From: Nocardia shimofusensis NBRC 100134
GTDB lineage: Bacteria > Actinomycetota > Actinomycetes > Mycobacteriales > Mycobacteriaceae
Length of the DNA: 64,000 nt
Assembly: GCF_001613125.1 (NCBI RefSeq)
Contig: NZ_BDBT01000010.1
Coordinates: 1-64,000, forward strand
Reading direction: 5' to 3'
The notes beneath the pieces were generated by a model. It made no database searches. It had not been told where the DNA came from and saw nothing but the letters and a program-made list of their open reading frames with translations. Below are positions 1-8,484 of the stretch, piece by piece. Both the position numbers and the translations under genes were made by a program. Every line of letters begins with the position of its first letter. Position 1 is the first letter of the stretch.

Positions 1-255
1 GCTCGGCGCCACCACGACCGCGGGTACGCCGACCGGTCGCGCGGCGAGCACCGCCGCCGCACCGGCGGCGACGGCATCGCGCGCGTAGTCGTGTCCGTCG
101 GCCCGTTCACCCGGCAGCGCCAGGAACAGATCCCCCGCACCGATACGGCGCGAATCGAATTCGGCCGTACCGGTCACCCGCACCTCCGGGTCTGCGACGT
201 CGTGCAGCGTGCCGCCCACGACCTCCGCGATCTCCCGCAGTGTCATCTCGATCAT
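1..255 (-). CDS. murF: UDP-N-acetylmuramoyl-tripeptide--D-alanyl-D-alanine ligase, N-terminal part
   Basis: Only the first 85 codons are inside the window; the gene runs leftwards off the edge. It encodes the start of the cytoplasmic ligase that adds D-Ala-D-Ala to the UDP-MurNAc-tripeptide. The visible protein begins MIEMTLREIAEVVGG and then shows DSRRIGAGDLFLALPG, the Mur-ligase N-domain segment that contacts the UDP-sugar. The ATP-binding GKT loop would lie beyond the edge and cannot be checked. ATG at 255 was chosen; a second ATG at 246 is possible. It follows murE after 97 bp, in the usual dcw order. The identification rests on the N-domain and the position. Confidence 0.9.
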   Translation of the reverse strand, partial: MIEMTLREIAEVVGGTLHDVADPEVRVTGTAEFDSRRIGAGDLFLALPGERADGHDYARDAVAAGAAAVLAARPVGVPAVVVAPS

Positions 256-352
256 GAAACCGTCAAGTCCTCCGTGCCCGTCCGATCCGGACGGGCATCT
301 CCCGGGCGACTGTCGCGCCCATCGTGCCGAACATGCTGTATCGCTTCACCGT

Positions 353-1987
353 TCACGTGCGTGCCGCCGCGCCGGTCTTGCGCGCCAGGGCCGCCGCCAG
401 CACCTCGCGATCGTCGAACGGGTGCTTGACCCCGTCGATCTCCTGCCCCGCCTCGTGTCCCTTGCCCGCGACCAGCACCGCGTCACCGCGGCGCGCCCAG
501 CGTACGGCGGCCTCGATCGCCTCGGCGCGGTCGCCGATCTCGAGCACCTCGCCGCGCACCGGTGCGGGCACGTCCAGCGCACCGGCACGCAGCGCGGCGC
601 GGATGGCGGCCGGATCCTCGGTGCGCGGATTGTCGTCGGTGATGACGAGCAGATCCGCGCCGCGCGCGCCCGCCGCGCCCATCAGCGCGCGCTTGCCCGC
701 GTCCCGGTCCCCGCCCGCGCCGACGACCACGGCCAGCCGGCCCGGCGCGGCCGGATCACCGGTGGCCAGGTGCTCGCGCAGGGTGGCGATGACCGACTCC
801 AGTGCCGCGGGCTTGTGCGCGTAGTCGACGACGGCCAGGAAGTCCTGCCCCGCCTCGACCCGCTGCATCCGGCCGGGCACATCCACCTCGCCCAGCGCGG
901 GCGCGGCAACCGCCGGATCGACACCCGCGGCCGCGCACACGGCCAAGGCGAGCAGCCCGTTGGCGACGTTGTAGCGGCCGGGCAGCCGCAGCCGCATCGC
1001 GAACTCGCCCGCGGGTCCGCTCGCGGTGAACTCCTGTCCACCGCCCTGTGTGCGCACCGGGCCCGCGACCCGCCAATCGGCGGCGGCGCCCGCGGCCTCG
1101 GCCACCGAGGCCGCGACCCGCACCGGGGCGGGCAGGCTGTCGGCCAGCCGCCTGCCCCACGCGTCGTCGACGCAGATCACCGCGGTGCGCGCGGCCACCG
1201 GCGAGGACACCTCGAACAACTTGCGCTTGGCCGCGAAGTAGTCCTCGAAGTCGGCGTGGAAATCCAGGTGGTCCTGGGAGAGGTTGGTGAACGCGCCCAC
1301 ATCGAAGCGCACGCCGTCGACGCGGCCCAGTGCCAGCGCGTGACTGGACACCTCCATCACCACCGCCTGCACGCCCTGCTCGACCATCAGCGCGAACATC
1401 GCGTGCAGCTGCGGTGCCTCCGGTGTGGTGAGCGCACTGGGCACCCGCGATCCGCCGATCCGGGTCTCGATGGTGCCGATCAACGCCGTGGACAGGCCGG
1501 AGGCGGCCAGCGCGGCCTCCACCAGGTAGGAGGTGGTGGTCTTGCCGGAGGTGCCGGTGATGCCCACCAGGCGAAGCTTGCGCGAAGGATGCCCGTACAA
1601 CGCGGCGGAGAGTTCACCGAGCACCTCGCGCGGGTGCTCGCGCACCAGCACCGGCACCGGCAGCTCGCCGATCTGCGCGGCGCCGTCAGCATCGGTGAAC
1701 ACCGCCACCGCACCGCGCTCGACGGCCGCGCGGGCGAACCGGGCGCCGTGCGCGCGCGAGCCCGGCAGCGCGGCGAACAGGTCGCCGGGTAGCACCGCGT
1801 CGGAGCGCTGTTCGATACCGGTGACACTCACTTCGTCGACCGGCACGCCTGGCGTGGCCGGTTCGGCGCCGGTCAGCGCCAGCACGGTGGACAGCGGCGT
1901 CGTCGGTGGATCGATCGGCCGCAACACGGGCTGGCTGGACTGCTGGGGCACCTTGCTCCTCTCCGAGGGGGCGGATTCAGCGGACAC
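353..1987 (-). CDS. murE: UDP-N-acetylmuramoyl-tripeptide synthetase (mDAP-adding)
   Basis: This 544-residue cytoplasmic Mur ligase adds the third stem-peptide residue to UDP-MurNAc-L-Ala-D-Glu using ATP. The P-loop GTSGKTT is at about residues 144-150, the Mur-ligase segment LSQDHLDFH at about 236-244, and DNPR at 452-455, the motif that marks meso-diaminopimelate as substrate, as expected in mycolata. The C-terminus has the AGKGHE segment. The start is GTG at 1987; the first ~30 residues are poorly conserved in this family, so a slightly later start is possible. It lies 113 bp downstream of ftsI and upstream of murF on the same strand, so it is probably co-transcribed with the division genes. 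Confidence 0.96.
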   Translation of the reverse strand: MSAESAPSERSKVPQQSSQPVLRPIDPPTTPLSTVLALTGAEPATPGVPVDEVSVTGIEQRSDAVLPGDLFAALPGSRAHGARFARAAVERGAVAVFTDADGAAQIGELPVPVLVREHPREVLGELSAALYGHPSRKLRLVGITGTSGKTTTSYLVEAALAASGLSTALIGTIETRIGGSRVPSALTTPEAPQLHAMFALMVEQGVQAVVMEVSSHALALGRVDGVRFDVGAFTNLSQDHLDFHADFEDYFAAKRKLFEVSSPVAARTAVICVDDAWGRRLADSLPAPVRVAASVAEAAGAAADWRVAGPVRTQGGGQEFTASGPAGEFAMRLRLPGRYNVANGLLALAVCAAAGVDPAVAAPALGEVDVPGRMQRVEAGQDFLAVVDYAHKPAALESVIATLREHLATGDPAAPGRLAVVVGAGGDRDAGKRALMGAAGARGADLLVITDDNPRTEDPAAIRAALRAGALDVPAPVRGEVLEIGDRAEAIEAAVRWARRGDAVLVAGKGHEAGQEIDGVKHPFDDREVLAAALARKTGAAART

Positions 1988-2100
1988 CGCGAAGGTGGCG
2001 GCAAGTCAGGTTACCGACGTGCGCGCATCGGCGGGCAACGTGGCTCGGCCTTCCCGCCGCACGCACCCGCGCGACCACGCCGAAGTCCGCCCCCGAACCC

Positions 2101-3978
2101 CTACGCACCGGCCTGCAACACGAACTTTCCGGACGGCTCCACGCTGGGCGGGATGCGATCGCGCTGCATCGCCCAGGAGGCGATGGAATGGAACAACGGC
2201 GCCGCGGACTGCCCGCCGCTGCCGTCGGAACTACGCTGCGGATTGTCCAGCATCAGCCCGATCACATAGCGAGGATCGTCGGCCGGAGCCATCCCCGCGA
2301 AGGTGATCCAGTAGCTCGACGTCGAATAGCACTGGCAGCGCGGATCGATCTGCTGCGCGGTCCCGGTCTTGCCCGCGATCGGGTAGCCCTCCACCGCGGC
2401 CTGCATGCCGGTGCCGTTCTGATCGGGGTCGGCCGGATCGTGCTGGGTGACCGACTGGAACATGGTGCGCAGCGTGCGCGCGGTCTCCTCGCCGACCACC
2501 CGCACGCCCTCGGGCTGCGGTTCGTCGGTGCGGGAGCCGTCCGGCGCGACGATGGACTTCACGATGCGCGGCGGGATACGCATGCCGTCGTTGGCGATGG
2601 CCTGGAACATCCCGGTCATCTGCAGCAGCGACATCGACAGGCCCTGGCCGATGGGCAGATTCGCGAACGTGCCGCCGGACCACTGATCCCTGGCGGGCAC
2701 CTGCCCGGCGGTCTCCCCCGGCAGGCCGACGCCGGTGCGCTGCCCGAGCCCGAAGCGGGCGAGCATGTCGGCGAAGCGATCCTCACCCACCCGCTGGGCC
2801 AGCATCAGCGTGCCCACGTTCGACGACTTACCGAAGATGCCGGTGGTGGTGTAGGGCGCGACGTCGTGGGTCCAGGCGTCGCTGACGGTGACCCCGGACA
2901 TCCGGATCGAACCGGGGACCTGGTGCACCTCCTCGGGGGTGGTCAGGCCGTATTCGATGGCCGCGGCGGCGGTGACGATCTTGTTCACCGAGCCGGGTTC
3001 GAACGGATCGCTCACCGAGGGATTACCGGTGGAGGTCCAGTCCTTGGATTCCAGCATGGGATTGAAGGTGCTGTCGTTGGCCATCGCGAGCACCTGCCCG
3101 GTCCTGGCGTCGAGCACCACCGCGGAGGCGCCTGCCGCGACGGAGCGCTGCTTGGCCAGTTGCACCTGCTGTTGCACGTAGTACTGCAGATCCGAGTCCA
3201 GAGTCAGCTCGACGCTGTTGCCGTCGACGGCGGGTTGCTTGTCGCGCCAGCTGCCCGGGATGACCGCGCCGTCGGAGCCACGGTCGTAGGTGTGCGAACC
3301 GTCGGTGCCGGCGAGCACCGAGTCCAGCGCCGATTCCAGGCCGATCAGGCCGTGCCCGTCCCAGCCGGTCGCGCCGACCACATTGGCGGCCAGCGAGCCG
3401 CCCGGGTACTCCCGGATGTCCTGGCGTTCGGAACCGACCTCGGGGAACTCGACGATGATCTCGGTGGCGATGCGGGGATCGACGCTGCGCGCCAGATACA
3501 CGAACTGCTCGTCGCTGTTGAGCTTGTCGAGCAGCTCGGACTCCTTCGGCGCACCGGGACCGAGCTTCTCGTGGATGGTCCTAGCGATATCGCGCAGCCG
3601 CTGCTCCGGATCGGGCGCCTTGTCGTTCTTCTGCCGCGCCGCGGCGAGGTTCGCGCGCTCGGCCACCGGCTGGAAAGTCAGAGCCTTGGCCGAGACGGTG
3701 AACGCCAGCGACTTGCCGCTGCGATCGACGATGGGGCCACGGGTGGCTTCGTCGATCAGCCGGGTGGTGCGCTGGCTGGCGGCCTGCGCGGAGAGTCCGG
3801 GCGCGGAAATGCTCTGCACCCAGAGCAATTGGAGCGCGACCATGACGAGCGCGACCAGCATGACGATCCGGCCGACGCTCAGGCGCAGGCGCATCGGATG
3901 ATCGAGGCCGGGGGCGCCCGCACGTTGGGATGCCGACGGCCCGCGCCGCCGGGGCGGTGCGGGCCTGGACTGCGTCAC
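2101..3978 (-). CDS. ftsI: Septal peptidoglycan transpeptidase PBP3
   Basis: Class B penicillin-binding protein of 625 residues that cross-links septal peptidoglycan on the outer face of the membrane (PbpB in mycobacteria). A short cytoplasmic N-terminus precedes one membrane segment at about residues 36-55. The transpeptidase motifs are all present: SVNK at 330-333 with the catalytic Ser330, SSN at 385-387 and KTG at 537-539. The GTG start shares four bases (GTGA) with the stop of the FtsL-like gene, so the two are translationally coupled. The length matches the family and the active site is intact. Confidence 0.96.
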   Translation of the reverse strand: MTQSRPAPPRRRGPSASQRAGAPGLDHPMRLRLSVGRIVMLVALVMVALQLLWVQSISAPGLSAQAASQRTTRLIDEATRGPIVDRSGKSLAFTVSAKALTFQPVAERANLAAARQKNDKAPDPEQRLRDIARTIHEKLGPGAPKESELLDKLNSDEQFVYLARSVDPRIATEIIVEFPEVGSERQDIREYPGGSLAANVVGATGWDGHGLIGLESALDSVLAGTDGSHTYDRGSDGAVIPGSWRDKQPAVDGNSVELTLDSDLQYYVQQQVQLAKQRSVAAGASAVVLDARTGQVLAMANDSTFNPMLESKDWTSTGNPSVSDPFEPGSVNKIVTAAAAIEYGLTTPEEVHQVPGSIRMSGVTVSDAWTHDVAPYTTTGIFGKSSNVGTLMLAQRVGEDRFADMLARFGLGQRTGVGLPGETAGQVPARDQWSGGTFANLPIGQGLSMSLLQMTGMFQAIANDGMRIPPRIVKSIVAPDGSRTDEPQPEGVRVVGEETARTLRTMFQSVTQHDPADPDQNGTGMQAAVEGYPIAGKTGTAQQIDPRCQCYSTSSYWITFAGMAPADDPRYVIGLMLDNPQRSSDGSGGQSAAPLFHSIASWAMQRDRIPPSVEPSGKFVLQAGA

Positions 3979-4904
3979 CGGGGCGCTCCGACCGGCGCGG
4001 GCGGAGCGGGAAGACCCTCGACGGCCGCGGGAACCGGCTCCGCGAAAGCTGGTTCGGGAACGGGCGGTGGGCCCTCCGGCGCGAGCGGCGTCCCGGCGGG
4101 CAGCTGACCTTCGATCGGCCGGCCCTCGACCGCCGGGACAGGCTGACCGTCCGTGCCCAGCGGTGCGGGCCCGCCCTCGACCGGCGGGACAGGCTGCCCC
4201 TCCGTGCCCAGCGGTGCCGGCTGCCCCTCGACCGGCGCGGCGGGCGCGGCGGGATCGCCGGGCGGAACCGGAGCCGGCGCGGGCTGTGCGGGTGCGGGCT
4301 GTCGATCACCGGCCGTCGGGTCCGGCGTACGAGCCGGGGTGAGCGCGGCGGTCACCGGAACGACCTGCTCGCCTTGTGCGGCGGGACTCGCCGGATCACG
4401 GGGTGTGGTGTTCAGCGGCGGCGCGGGCGCGCCCTGCACCGGGGTCGGGGTACCGACCACGATCACCGCGCCGTCCGGCGCGATCAGCAGCCGGGCCGGA
4501 TCGTCGGCCGGGATCATGCCCAGTTCGCGGGCGCGGGCGGCCAGTTCGGGCGCCGAGTCGGCCGCCTCGACCTCGCGCTGCAGCGCCGCGCGTTCCTCGG
4601 CCAGGGTGCGGTTGAGCTGCCTGGCGTCACTGAGCTGGTAGCTGTCCTCGGCGGCGCGGGTGGTGAGCAGCAGCGTCAGCGCCAGACCGCAGCCGAGCAT
4701 CGCGATGATCGCGGCGACGAACGGGATCCGTCCCGACATCGCCGAGGTCGTGCGGGGCAGCCGCGGTGTGTCCGTGAGCTGTTCGGCGCGCAACCTCCGC
4801 TTGGCGTAGGCGCGTTGCGCGGCACCGGATTTGACCCGATCGGCGGCCTGCACCCGGCGGGCGATACGACCCGGCGAAGGGACCGTGCGCGTCCGAATAC
4901 TCAT
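3975..4904 (-). CDS. FtsL-like division protein with proline-rich tail
   Basis: A bitopic membrane protein in the ftsL position between rsmH and ftsI (Rv2164c-like). The 309-residue product has a basic N-terminus, one hydrophobic segment (VAAIIAMLGCGLALTLLL), then a short alpha-helical region rich in Leu, Glu and Ala where FtsL forms its coiled coil with FtsB. The final ~170 residues are Pro/Gly-rich, with repeated EGQPAPLGTEG-like units. The ATG at 4904 was chosen because AGGAGG sits 10 nt upstream; an in-frame start at 4961 exists but has no better support. The stop overlaps the ftsI start. The role as scaffold for FtsQBL-FtsWI is inferred from position and topology; sequence similarity to FtsL is weak. 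Confidence 0.8.
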   Translation of the reverse strand: MSIRTRTVPSPGRIARRVQAADRVKSGAAQRAYAKRRLRAEQLTDTPRLPRTTSAMSGRIPFVAAIIAMLGCGLALTLLLTTRAAEDSYQLSDARQLNRTLAEERAALQREVEAADSAPELAARARELGMIPADDPARLLIAPDGAVIVVGTPTPVQGAPAPPLNTTPRDPASPAAQGEQVVPVTAALTPARTPDPTAGDRQPAPAQPAPAPVPPGDPAAPAAPVEGQPAPLGTEGQPVPPVEGGPAPLGTDGQPVPAVEGRPIEGQLPAGTPLAPEGPPPVPEPAFAEPVPAAVEGLPAPPAPVGAPR

Positions 4905-4965
4905 GGCGTCGTCGCCTCCTCTGCTCCGCATGGACATCCCCACCCCGTCGACTCCGGCCACCCGC

Positions 4966-5940
4966 TCACGAGGACTTCTCGATCCGCTCGGCCGCCCGCA
5001 TCCGCACCGGCGCGGCGCGCGGGTTCTCCTCGATCTCCTGCTCGGTCGCCTTCTCCGCGCCGCGGGTCAGCAACCGGAATTCCGGGCCCATGCCGGGCAA
5101 TTCGACCGGCAGGTCCACCGGCGTGCGCGAGGTCGTGCGCGCGGCCAGTTCCTGTTTGACGACCCGATCCTCGAGCGACTGATAGGACATGACCACGATC
5201 CGCCCGCCCAGGCGCAGCGAGTCCAGCGCGGCGGGCAGCGCGGCCCGCAACGAATCGAGTTCGCCGTTGACCTCCACCCGCAGCGCCTGGAAGGTGCGCT
5301 TGGCCGGATGCCCGCCGGTGCGGCGGGCGGCGGCCGGGATCGTCGCGTAGAGCAGTTCGACGAGTTCGCCGCTGCTGGTGAAGGGCCGCTGGGCGCGCCT
5401 GCGCAGTACTTCCGAGGCGATCTTGCCCGCGAAGCGCTCCTCGCCGTAGTTCTTCAGCACCCGGGCGAGATCGCCGTGGCTGTAGGTGTTGAGGACGTCG
5501 GCGGCGGTGATCCCGGTGGAAGGGTCCATGCGCATGTCCAGCGGCGCGTCCACCGAGTAGGCGAAGCCGCGTTCGGCCTCGTCCAGCTGCATGGAAGAGA
5601 CGCCGAGGTCCATCAGGATGCCGCTGACCGAGCCGATCGGATCGAGCCCGGCCTGCTCCAGGGCGTCGGCGATGCCGTCGTATCGGGTGTGCACCAACGT
5701 GATCCGGTCCGCGAACGGCGCGAGTCGCTCGCCCGCCAGGCGCAGGGCCTCGGTGTCCCGGTCGAGACCGACCAGGCGCAGTCCGGGGTAGGCGCTCAGA
5801 AAATGTTCGGCGTGACCACCCAATCCCAGTGTGGCGTCGACGTATACCGCACCGGGCTCGGTGAGCGCCGGTCCGAGCAACTCGTCGGCACGGCGCAGCA
5901 GGACCGGAACATGACGGGCGCCGCGTTGTTCACGGTTCAC
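4966..5940 (-). CDS. rsmH: 16S rRNA (cytosine(1402)-N(4))-methyltransferase
   Basis: RsmH (MraW) methylates N4 of C1402 in the decoding centre of 16S rRNA using S-adenosylmethionine. The 324-residue protein carries the SAM loop [15 protein letters not shown] near the N-terminus, [18 protein letters not shown] in the middle and [10 protein letters not shown] near the C-terminus, all hallmarks of the family. The reading frame stays open up to 6054, but GTG at 5940 is preferred because GGGAGG lies 5 nt upstream and the product then has normal family length. It is separated from mraZ by 329 bp that hold a large palindrome, and from the FtsL-like gene by 61 bp. Confidence 0.95.
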   Translation of the reverse strand: MNREQRGARHVPVLLRRADELLGPALTEPGAVYVDATLGLGGHAEHFLSAYPGLRLVGLDRDTEALRLAGERLAPFADRITLVHTRYDGIADALEQAGLDPIGSVSGILMDLGVSSMQLDEAERGFAYSVDAPLDMRMDPSTGITAADVLNTYSHGDLARVLKNYGEERFAGKIASEVLRRRAQRPFTSSGELVELLYATIPAAARRTGGHPAKRTFQALRVEVNGELDSLRAALPAALDSLRLGGRIVVMSYQSLEDRVVKQELAARTTSRTPVDLPVELPGMGPEFRLLTRGAEKATEQEIEENPRAAPVRMRAAERIEKSS

Positions 5941-6269
5941 CTCGACCTCCCGGATTCTGCCTCGCGTTCGTCGGAACCGTGACGGGCATCCGGTGGAGTG
6001 GTCTCCGGCCGGCGCACACGGGTCGCCTTGTTCCACTTGTTCTTTCGCTTGCATATGCGTCCGTGCGAACCGCGAGGCAGGGCGCCGAGTCCACTCGGGC
6101 CGTTCTCGTCGGGGATGTCACGCGGTGAATGCTGTAGCGGGCTGGACATATCGGTGATGATCACCGGGGGCGAGTGCCCCGTGGTCCCTGTCCGAACCGG
6201 CACCTGGCGTCGGGGAAGTACGCCAGGGTCCGCGCTCGGACAGAGACCGCGCGGCACTCGCTCGCCCGG
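5941..6269. other. Non-coding stretch between mraZ and rsmH
   Basis: These 329 bp contain no convincing gene. The right half is occupied by a long palindrome, listed separately. A second small dyad, CGGTGAT-G-ATCACCG, lies at 6152-6166, directly on the rsmH side of the large palindrome. Open frames crossing this region lack family similarity and a good ribosome-binding site. Confidence 0.7.
6164..6269 (-). repeat. ~106-bp imperfect palindrome directly after mraZ
   Basis: The outer arms 6170-6195 and 6236-6261 pair over 26 bp with two mismatches and one G-T wobble. They hold GCGAGTGCC/GGCACTCGC and GTCCCTGTCCGA/TCGGACAGAGAC. An inner hairpin CCTGGCGT/ACGCCAGG (6203-6210 and 6220-6227) closes on a 9-nt loop. 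Beyond a short bulge, CCGGG (6164-6168) and CCCGG (6265-6269) extend the stem to the mraZ stop codon. In the mraZ-rsmH transcript this would fold into one long hairpin. No T-run follows, so it may act in attenuation, RNA processing or stability rather than as a simple terminator; a dispersed genomic repeat is also possible. Confidence 0.75.
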
Positions 6270-6701
6270 CTAGAAGATCCCGCCCAGCGACTCGTCTCTC
6301 GCTTGCGCGTAATCCTCCTCGTGCTCGGCGAGGTAGGACTCCCACGCCTGCTTGTCCCAGATTTCGAGGAAGTCGACCGAGCCGATCACCACACACTCCC
6401 GTGACAGGTTGGCGTAGCGACGGTGATCCGCCGACAACGTGATGCGGCCCTGGGTATCCGGACACTGTTCGTCCGTACCGGCTGCCAGCGCCCGGACGAA
6501 TGCCCGTGCCTGCGGATTGCTACGAGACGCGGCCGCGGCTCGGCGAGCGAGCGCGGTGAACTCCTCTTTGGGATATACGGCAAGGCTGTGGTCCTGACTC
6601 TTCGTGACCATCAACCCTCCCGCCAGCTCGTCTCGAAACTTCGCAGGCAACGTGAGTCGCCCCTTGTCGTCCAGGCGCGGTGTGTAGGTACCGAGAAACA
6701 T
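6270..6701 (-). CDS. mraZ: Transcriptional regulator MraZ
   Basis: MraZ is the DNA-binding repressor that heads the dcw cluster. The 143-residue protein begins [19 protein letters not shown] and contains two SpoVT/AbrB-like repeats; the second DxxGR element is DTQGRITLS. Length and sequence fit the family exactly. The ATG at 6701 is preceded by AGAGAGGTGA. Its own operator, three GTGGNG boxes at 10-bp spacing, lies about 60-85 bp upstream and overlaps the promoter, so autoregulation is expected. The gene ends at the edge of the large palindrome. Confidence 0.97.
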   Translation of the reverse strand: MFLGTYTPRLDDKGRLTLPAKFRDELAGGLMVTKSQDHSLAVYPKEEFTALARRAAAASRSNPQARAFVRALAAGTDEQCPDTQGRITLSADHRRYANLSRECVVIGSVDFLEIWDKQAWESYLAEHEEDYAQARDESLGGIF

Positions 6702-7255
6702 CTTCTCGTCACCTCTCTACCGGATCACCGAGCCTGCATGGTCTCTCCTGTAGTGCGCGCTCCACATTACCCCACTTTCCCCCACTTTCAATCGAAACAA
6801 GAGGTGATCTGGCTCCCCGCTCCCGCGATTCCGCAGGTCATCCCAGCTATCACTGATGTGGGGGGCTTTGCGCATGTCCTGACGACACGCGACGGGCACT
6901 CCGCGACAGCCCGAAAACAACCAGCAAACTCCCCGGCGGACGGCCACGGAAGGGGTGTCACGGGGAGCGCGGTGGAGGGTTGTGGGGAGGACCGGATCGG
7001 CTGTCGCGGGCCCGTCCGACGAGAATGCCGGTGCACGAGGAACGAACATCAGCGCCCGGCGTGTCGCCGGGCACCACACCGGGACAGGTCGGGCGCCTAC
7101 CGGTCGCCTGTACGGTCGGCAAGGTCACCGGAGGCGCGGACACGCCGAGCCCGCGACCGCCCGGCGAACACGAGAAGGCGACGCCGCACCCGTGAGGGTC
7201 GGCGCCGCCTGTGTATGAGGATGTCGTGGGCGCGGCGAACCGCACCCACGCGCGT
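6702..7255. other. Upstream region of the dcw cluster
   Basis: These 554 bp hold the mraZ leader and promoter at the left end. From about 6792 to 7255 no gene, tRNA, repeat or strong hairpin was recognised. Open frames here do not read like protein and have no good start context. Confidence 0.6.
6760..6791 (-). promoter_or_regulatory. mraZ promoter overlapped by triple MraZ operator
   Basis: Read on the minus strand, GTGGGG-GAAA-GTGGGG-TAAT-GTGGAG gives three boxes at 6780-6785, 6770-6775 and 6760-6765, repeating every 10 bp. This is the known arrangement of MraZ binding repeats. A sigma-70-type promoter overlaps it: TTGAAA (6786-6791), a 16-bp spacer, then TAATGT (6764-6769). Binding of MraZ would cover the whole promoter. 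Confidence 0.85.
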
Positions 7256-7690
7256 TCAGTCCTGCTCGAACCTGCGACGGAAGCGGTCCTCCATGCGTTC
7301 GGAGAACCCGCCGGACTTGCGCTGGCGCCCGCCCGGACCACGGCTGCCGCCGGGACTTCGACCGGAAGAGCCGCCGGAGCCGGCTCGGCCGGTGGGCACA
7401 TCGCCGCCGGACACCTTGTTACCGCCGGCCAGCAGCAGCACACCGGCGCCGAACATGATCACGAACCCGATCAGACTGATGATCGGGAACCCACCCGGCT
7501 TCGGCCCGGCGATCCCCGTGACCAGCAACAGCAGGCCGAGGGCGAACAGAGCGGCAGCCTGGAGTCGACGACGACTCGTGGTGGTGCGAAGTCGCCCGCC
7601 GCGTACGGACGAGGCGAACTTCGGGTCCTCAGCATAGAGCGCGCTCTCGATCTGTTCGAGCATGCGCTGCTCGTGCTCGGAGAGTGGCAC
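7256..7690 (-). CDS. DUF3040 family membrane protein
   Basis: A 144-residue protein of the actinobacterial DUF3040 family (Rv2169c-like), function unknown. It begins VPLSEHEQRMLEQIE, the family signature, followed by a short cytoplasmic segment with basic residues, two membrane helices (about residues 55-75 and 80-102) and a Gly/Ser/Arg-rich tail. The GTG at 7690 was chosen because the signature starts there and GGGGGAGG lies 4 nt upstream; the frame is open further upstream but without similarity. A 24-bp perfect inverted repeat lies 27 nt upstream. Families of this kind sit near division genes, but no role is shown by the sequence. Confidence 0.88.
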   Translation of the reverse strand: MPLSEHEQRMLEQIESALYAEDPKFASSVRGGRLRTTTSRRRLQAAALFALGLLLLVTGIAGPKPGGFPIISLIGFVIMFGAGVLLLAGGNKVSGGDVPTGRAGSGGSSGRSPGGSRGPGGRQRKSGGFSERMEDRFRRRFEQD

Positions 7691-7716
7691 GGTACCTCCC
7701 CCGGCACTAGGCGTGA

Positions 7717-7740
7717 CTGTCGCCTCCGGGTAGGCGACAG
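7717..7740 (-). promoter_or_regulatory. 24-bp inverted repeat ahead of the DUF3040 gene
   Basis: CTGTCGCCT (7717-7725) and AGGCGACAG (7732-7740) form perfect 9-bp arms around a 6-nt centre. It lies 27-50 nt upstream of the GTG at 7690, so it could be an operator or a hairpin in the leader. No regulator was assigned. Confidence 0.4.
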
Positions 7741-7837
7741 ATAGCCGACCTTGGCGGCCATCTGTCCCCCATGATACGAGTTCGATCAGGGCCGTACCAC
7801 CCAATGGGCACTGTGGAACGAAACTGTCGCCGAGCCG

Positions 7838-8263
7838 CTACGCGCTCATGTCCGGGGCGAGGCGCAAACGGGCGGCCGACTGCAGCAGATCGGCCACGTC
7901 GTGCAGGAATGCGCCCACCCGCGAGGCGAACTCGTCGGCGTCGGCCTCGCCCACGTCGCGGTCGAGCCCGGCCTCCAGTGCCGCGCGCAGTTCCGAGCGG
8001 GCGGCGAAGTAGTCCGCCCACATGACGAATTCCGGCGCGGCGCGCTGCAACAGCACCCAGGCGTTGCGCGACCTGGCCCGCGGCGCGGCATCGGCTCCGG
8101 TGCAGGCCAGCACCGCGCCCGCGCCACGCAGCGCGGCCAGGTAGGCCGTGCGGAACCGCTCGCGCGGATCGCGTTCCCCCGCTGCCTGCAGGAGCAGACC
8201 GTCGGCCTTGTCGAGCAGGATGCCTGCCTTGCCCGGCCGTTCCCGTGCTGCGTTGCGACTCAT
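7838..8263 (-). CDS. SAV_6107-type HEPN domain protein
   Basis: A 141-residue, mainly alpha-helical protein. It matches the actinobacterial SAV_6107 family of HEPN-like proteins: an N-terminal helix rich in Leu and Ala (GILLDKADGLLLQA), a conserved central segment with RSRNAWVLL and PEFVMWADYF, and a C-terminal helix. The RxxxxH ribonuclease signature of toxic HEPN proteins is not obvious, so nuclease activity should not be assumed. ATG at 8263 has AAGGGGA upstream. It is divergent from the GNAT gene at 8485. The family is known only by sequence; function is unknown. Confidence 0.75.
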   Translation of the reverse strand: MSRNAARERPGKAGILLDKADGLLLQAAGERDPRERFRTAYLAALRGAGAVLACTGADAAPRARSRNAWVLLQRAAPEFVMWADYFAARSELRAALEAGLDRDVGEADADEFASRVGAFLHDVADLLQSAARLRLAPDMSA

Positions 8264-8369
8264 CAGCGGTCCCCTTCCGAACCGGCGCGGCACCGCCGCC
8301 GGCCCCGCGGACGACACCGGCACCACCGCTCGCGCTCCCCGTCCCGCGCACCGCGCGGACCGAACAGAT

Positions 8370-8385
8370 ATTCGAACGTTTGAAT
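8370..8385. promoter_or_regulatory. 16-bp imperfect palindrome in divergent HEPN/GNAT promoter
   Basis: ATTCGAAC-GTTTGAAT is symmetric except for one base pair. It lies in an AT-richer patch (8368-8400) between the two divergent genes, where a promoter is expected. It resembles an operator half-site pair but lacks the 4-bp spacer of the actinobacterial LexA box. Confidence 0.35.
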
Positions 8386-8484
8386 TGAGCTTGAATATAG
8401 GGACACCCACCGACAAGTTCTGCCGAGCGAACGTCCACCCCGCCCCACCACCACGCCGCCCATCGCGCGACATCGACGAGAGCC

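Noticed and set aside
209..1792. Long plus-strand open frame antisense to murE
   Set aside because: It mirrors the codon pattern of murE; the translation is His/Arg/Gly-rich with no motifs and no start signal. High GC keeps stop codons rare on the opposite strand.
1906..4107. 733-codon open frame antisense to ftsI
   Set aside because: Same shadow effect; ftsI has intact catalytic motifs on the other strand.
6717..7079. 120-codon minus-strand frame upstream of mraZ
   Set aside because: It overlaps the MraZ operator and promoter and reads as Cys/Arg/Pro-rich noise.
8371..8384. Possible LexA (SOS) box TTCGAACGTTTGAA
   Set aside because: The actinobacterial SOS box has four bases between TCGAAC and GTTCGA half-sites; here the half-sites abut and one base differs.
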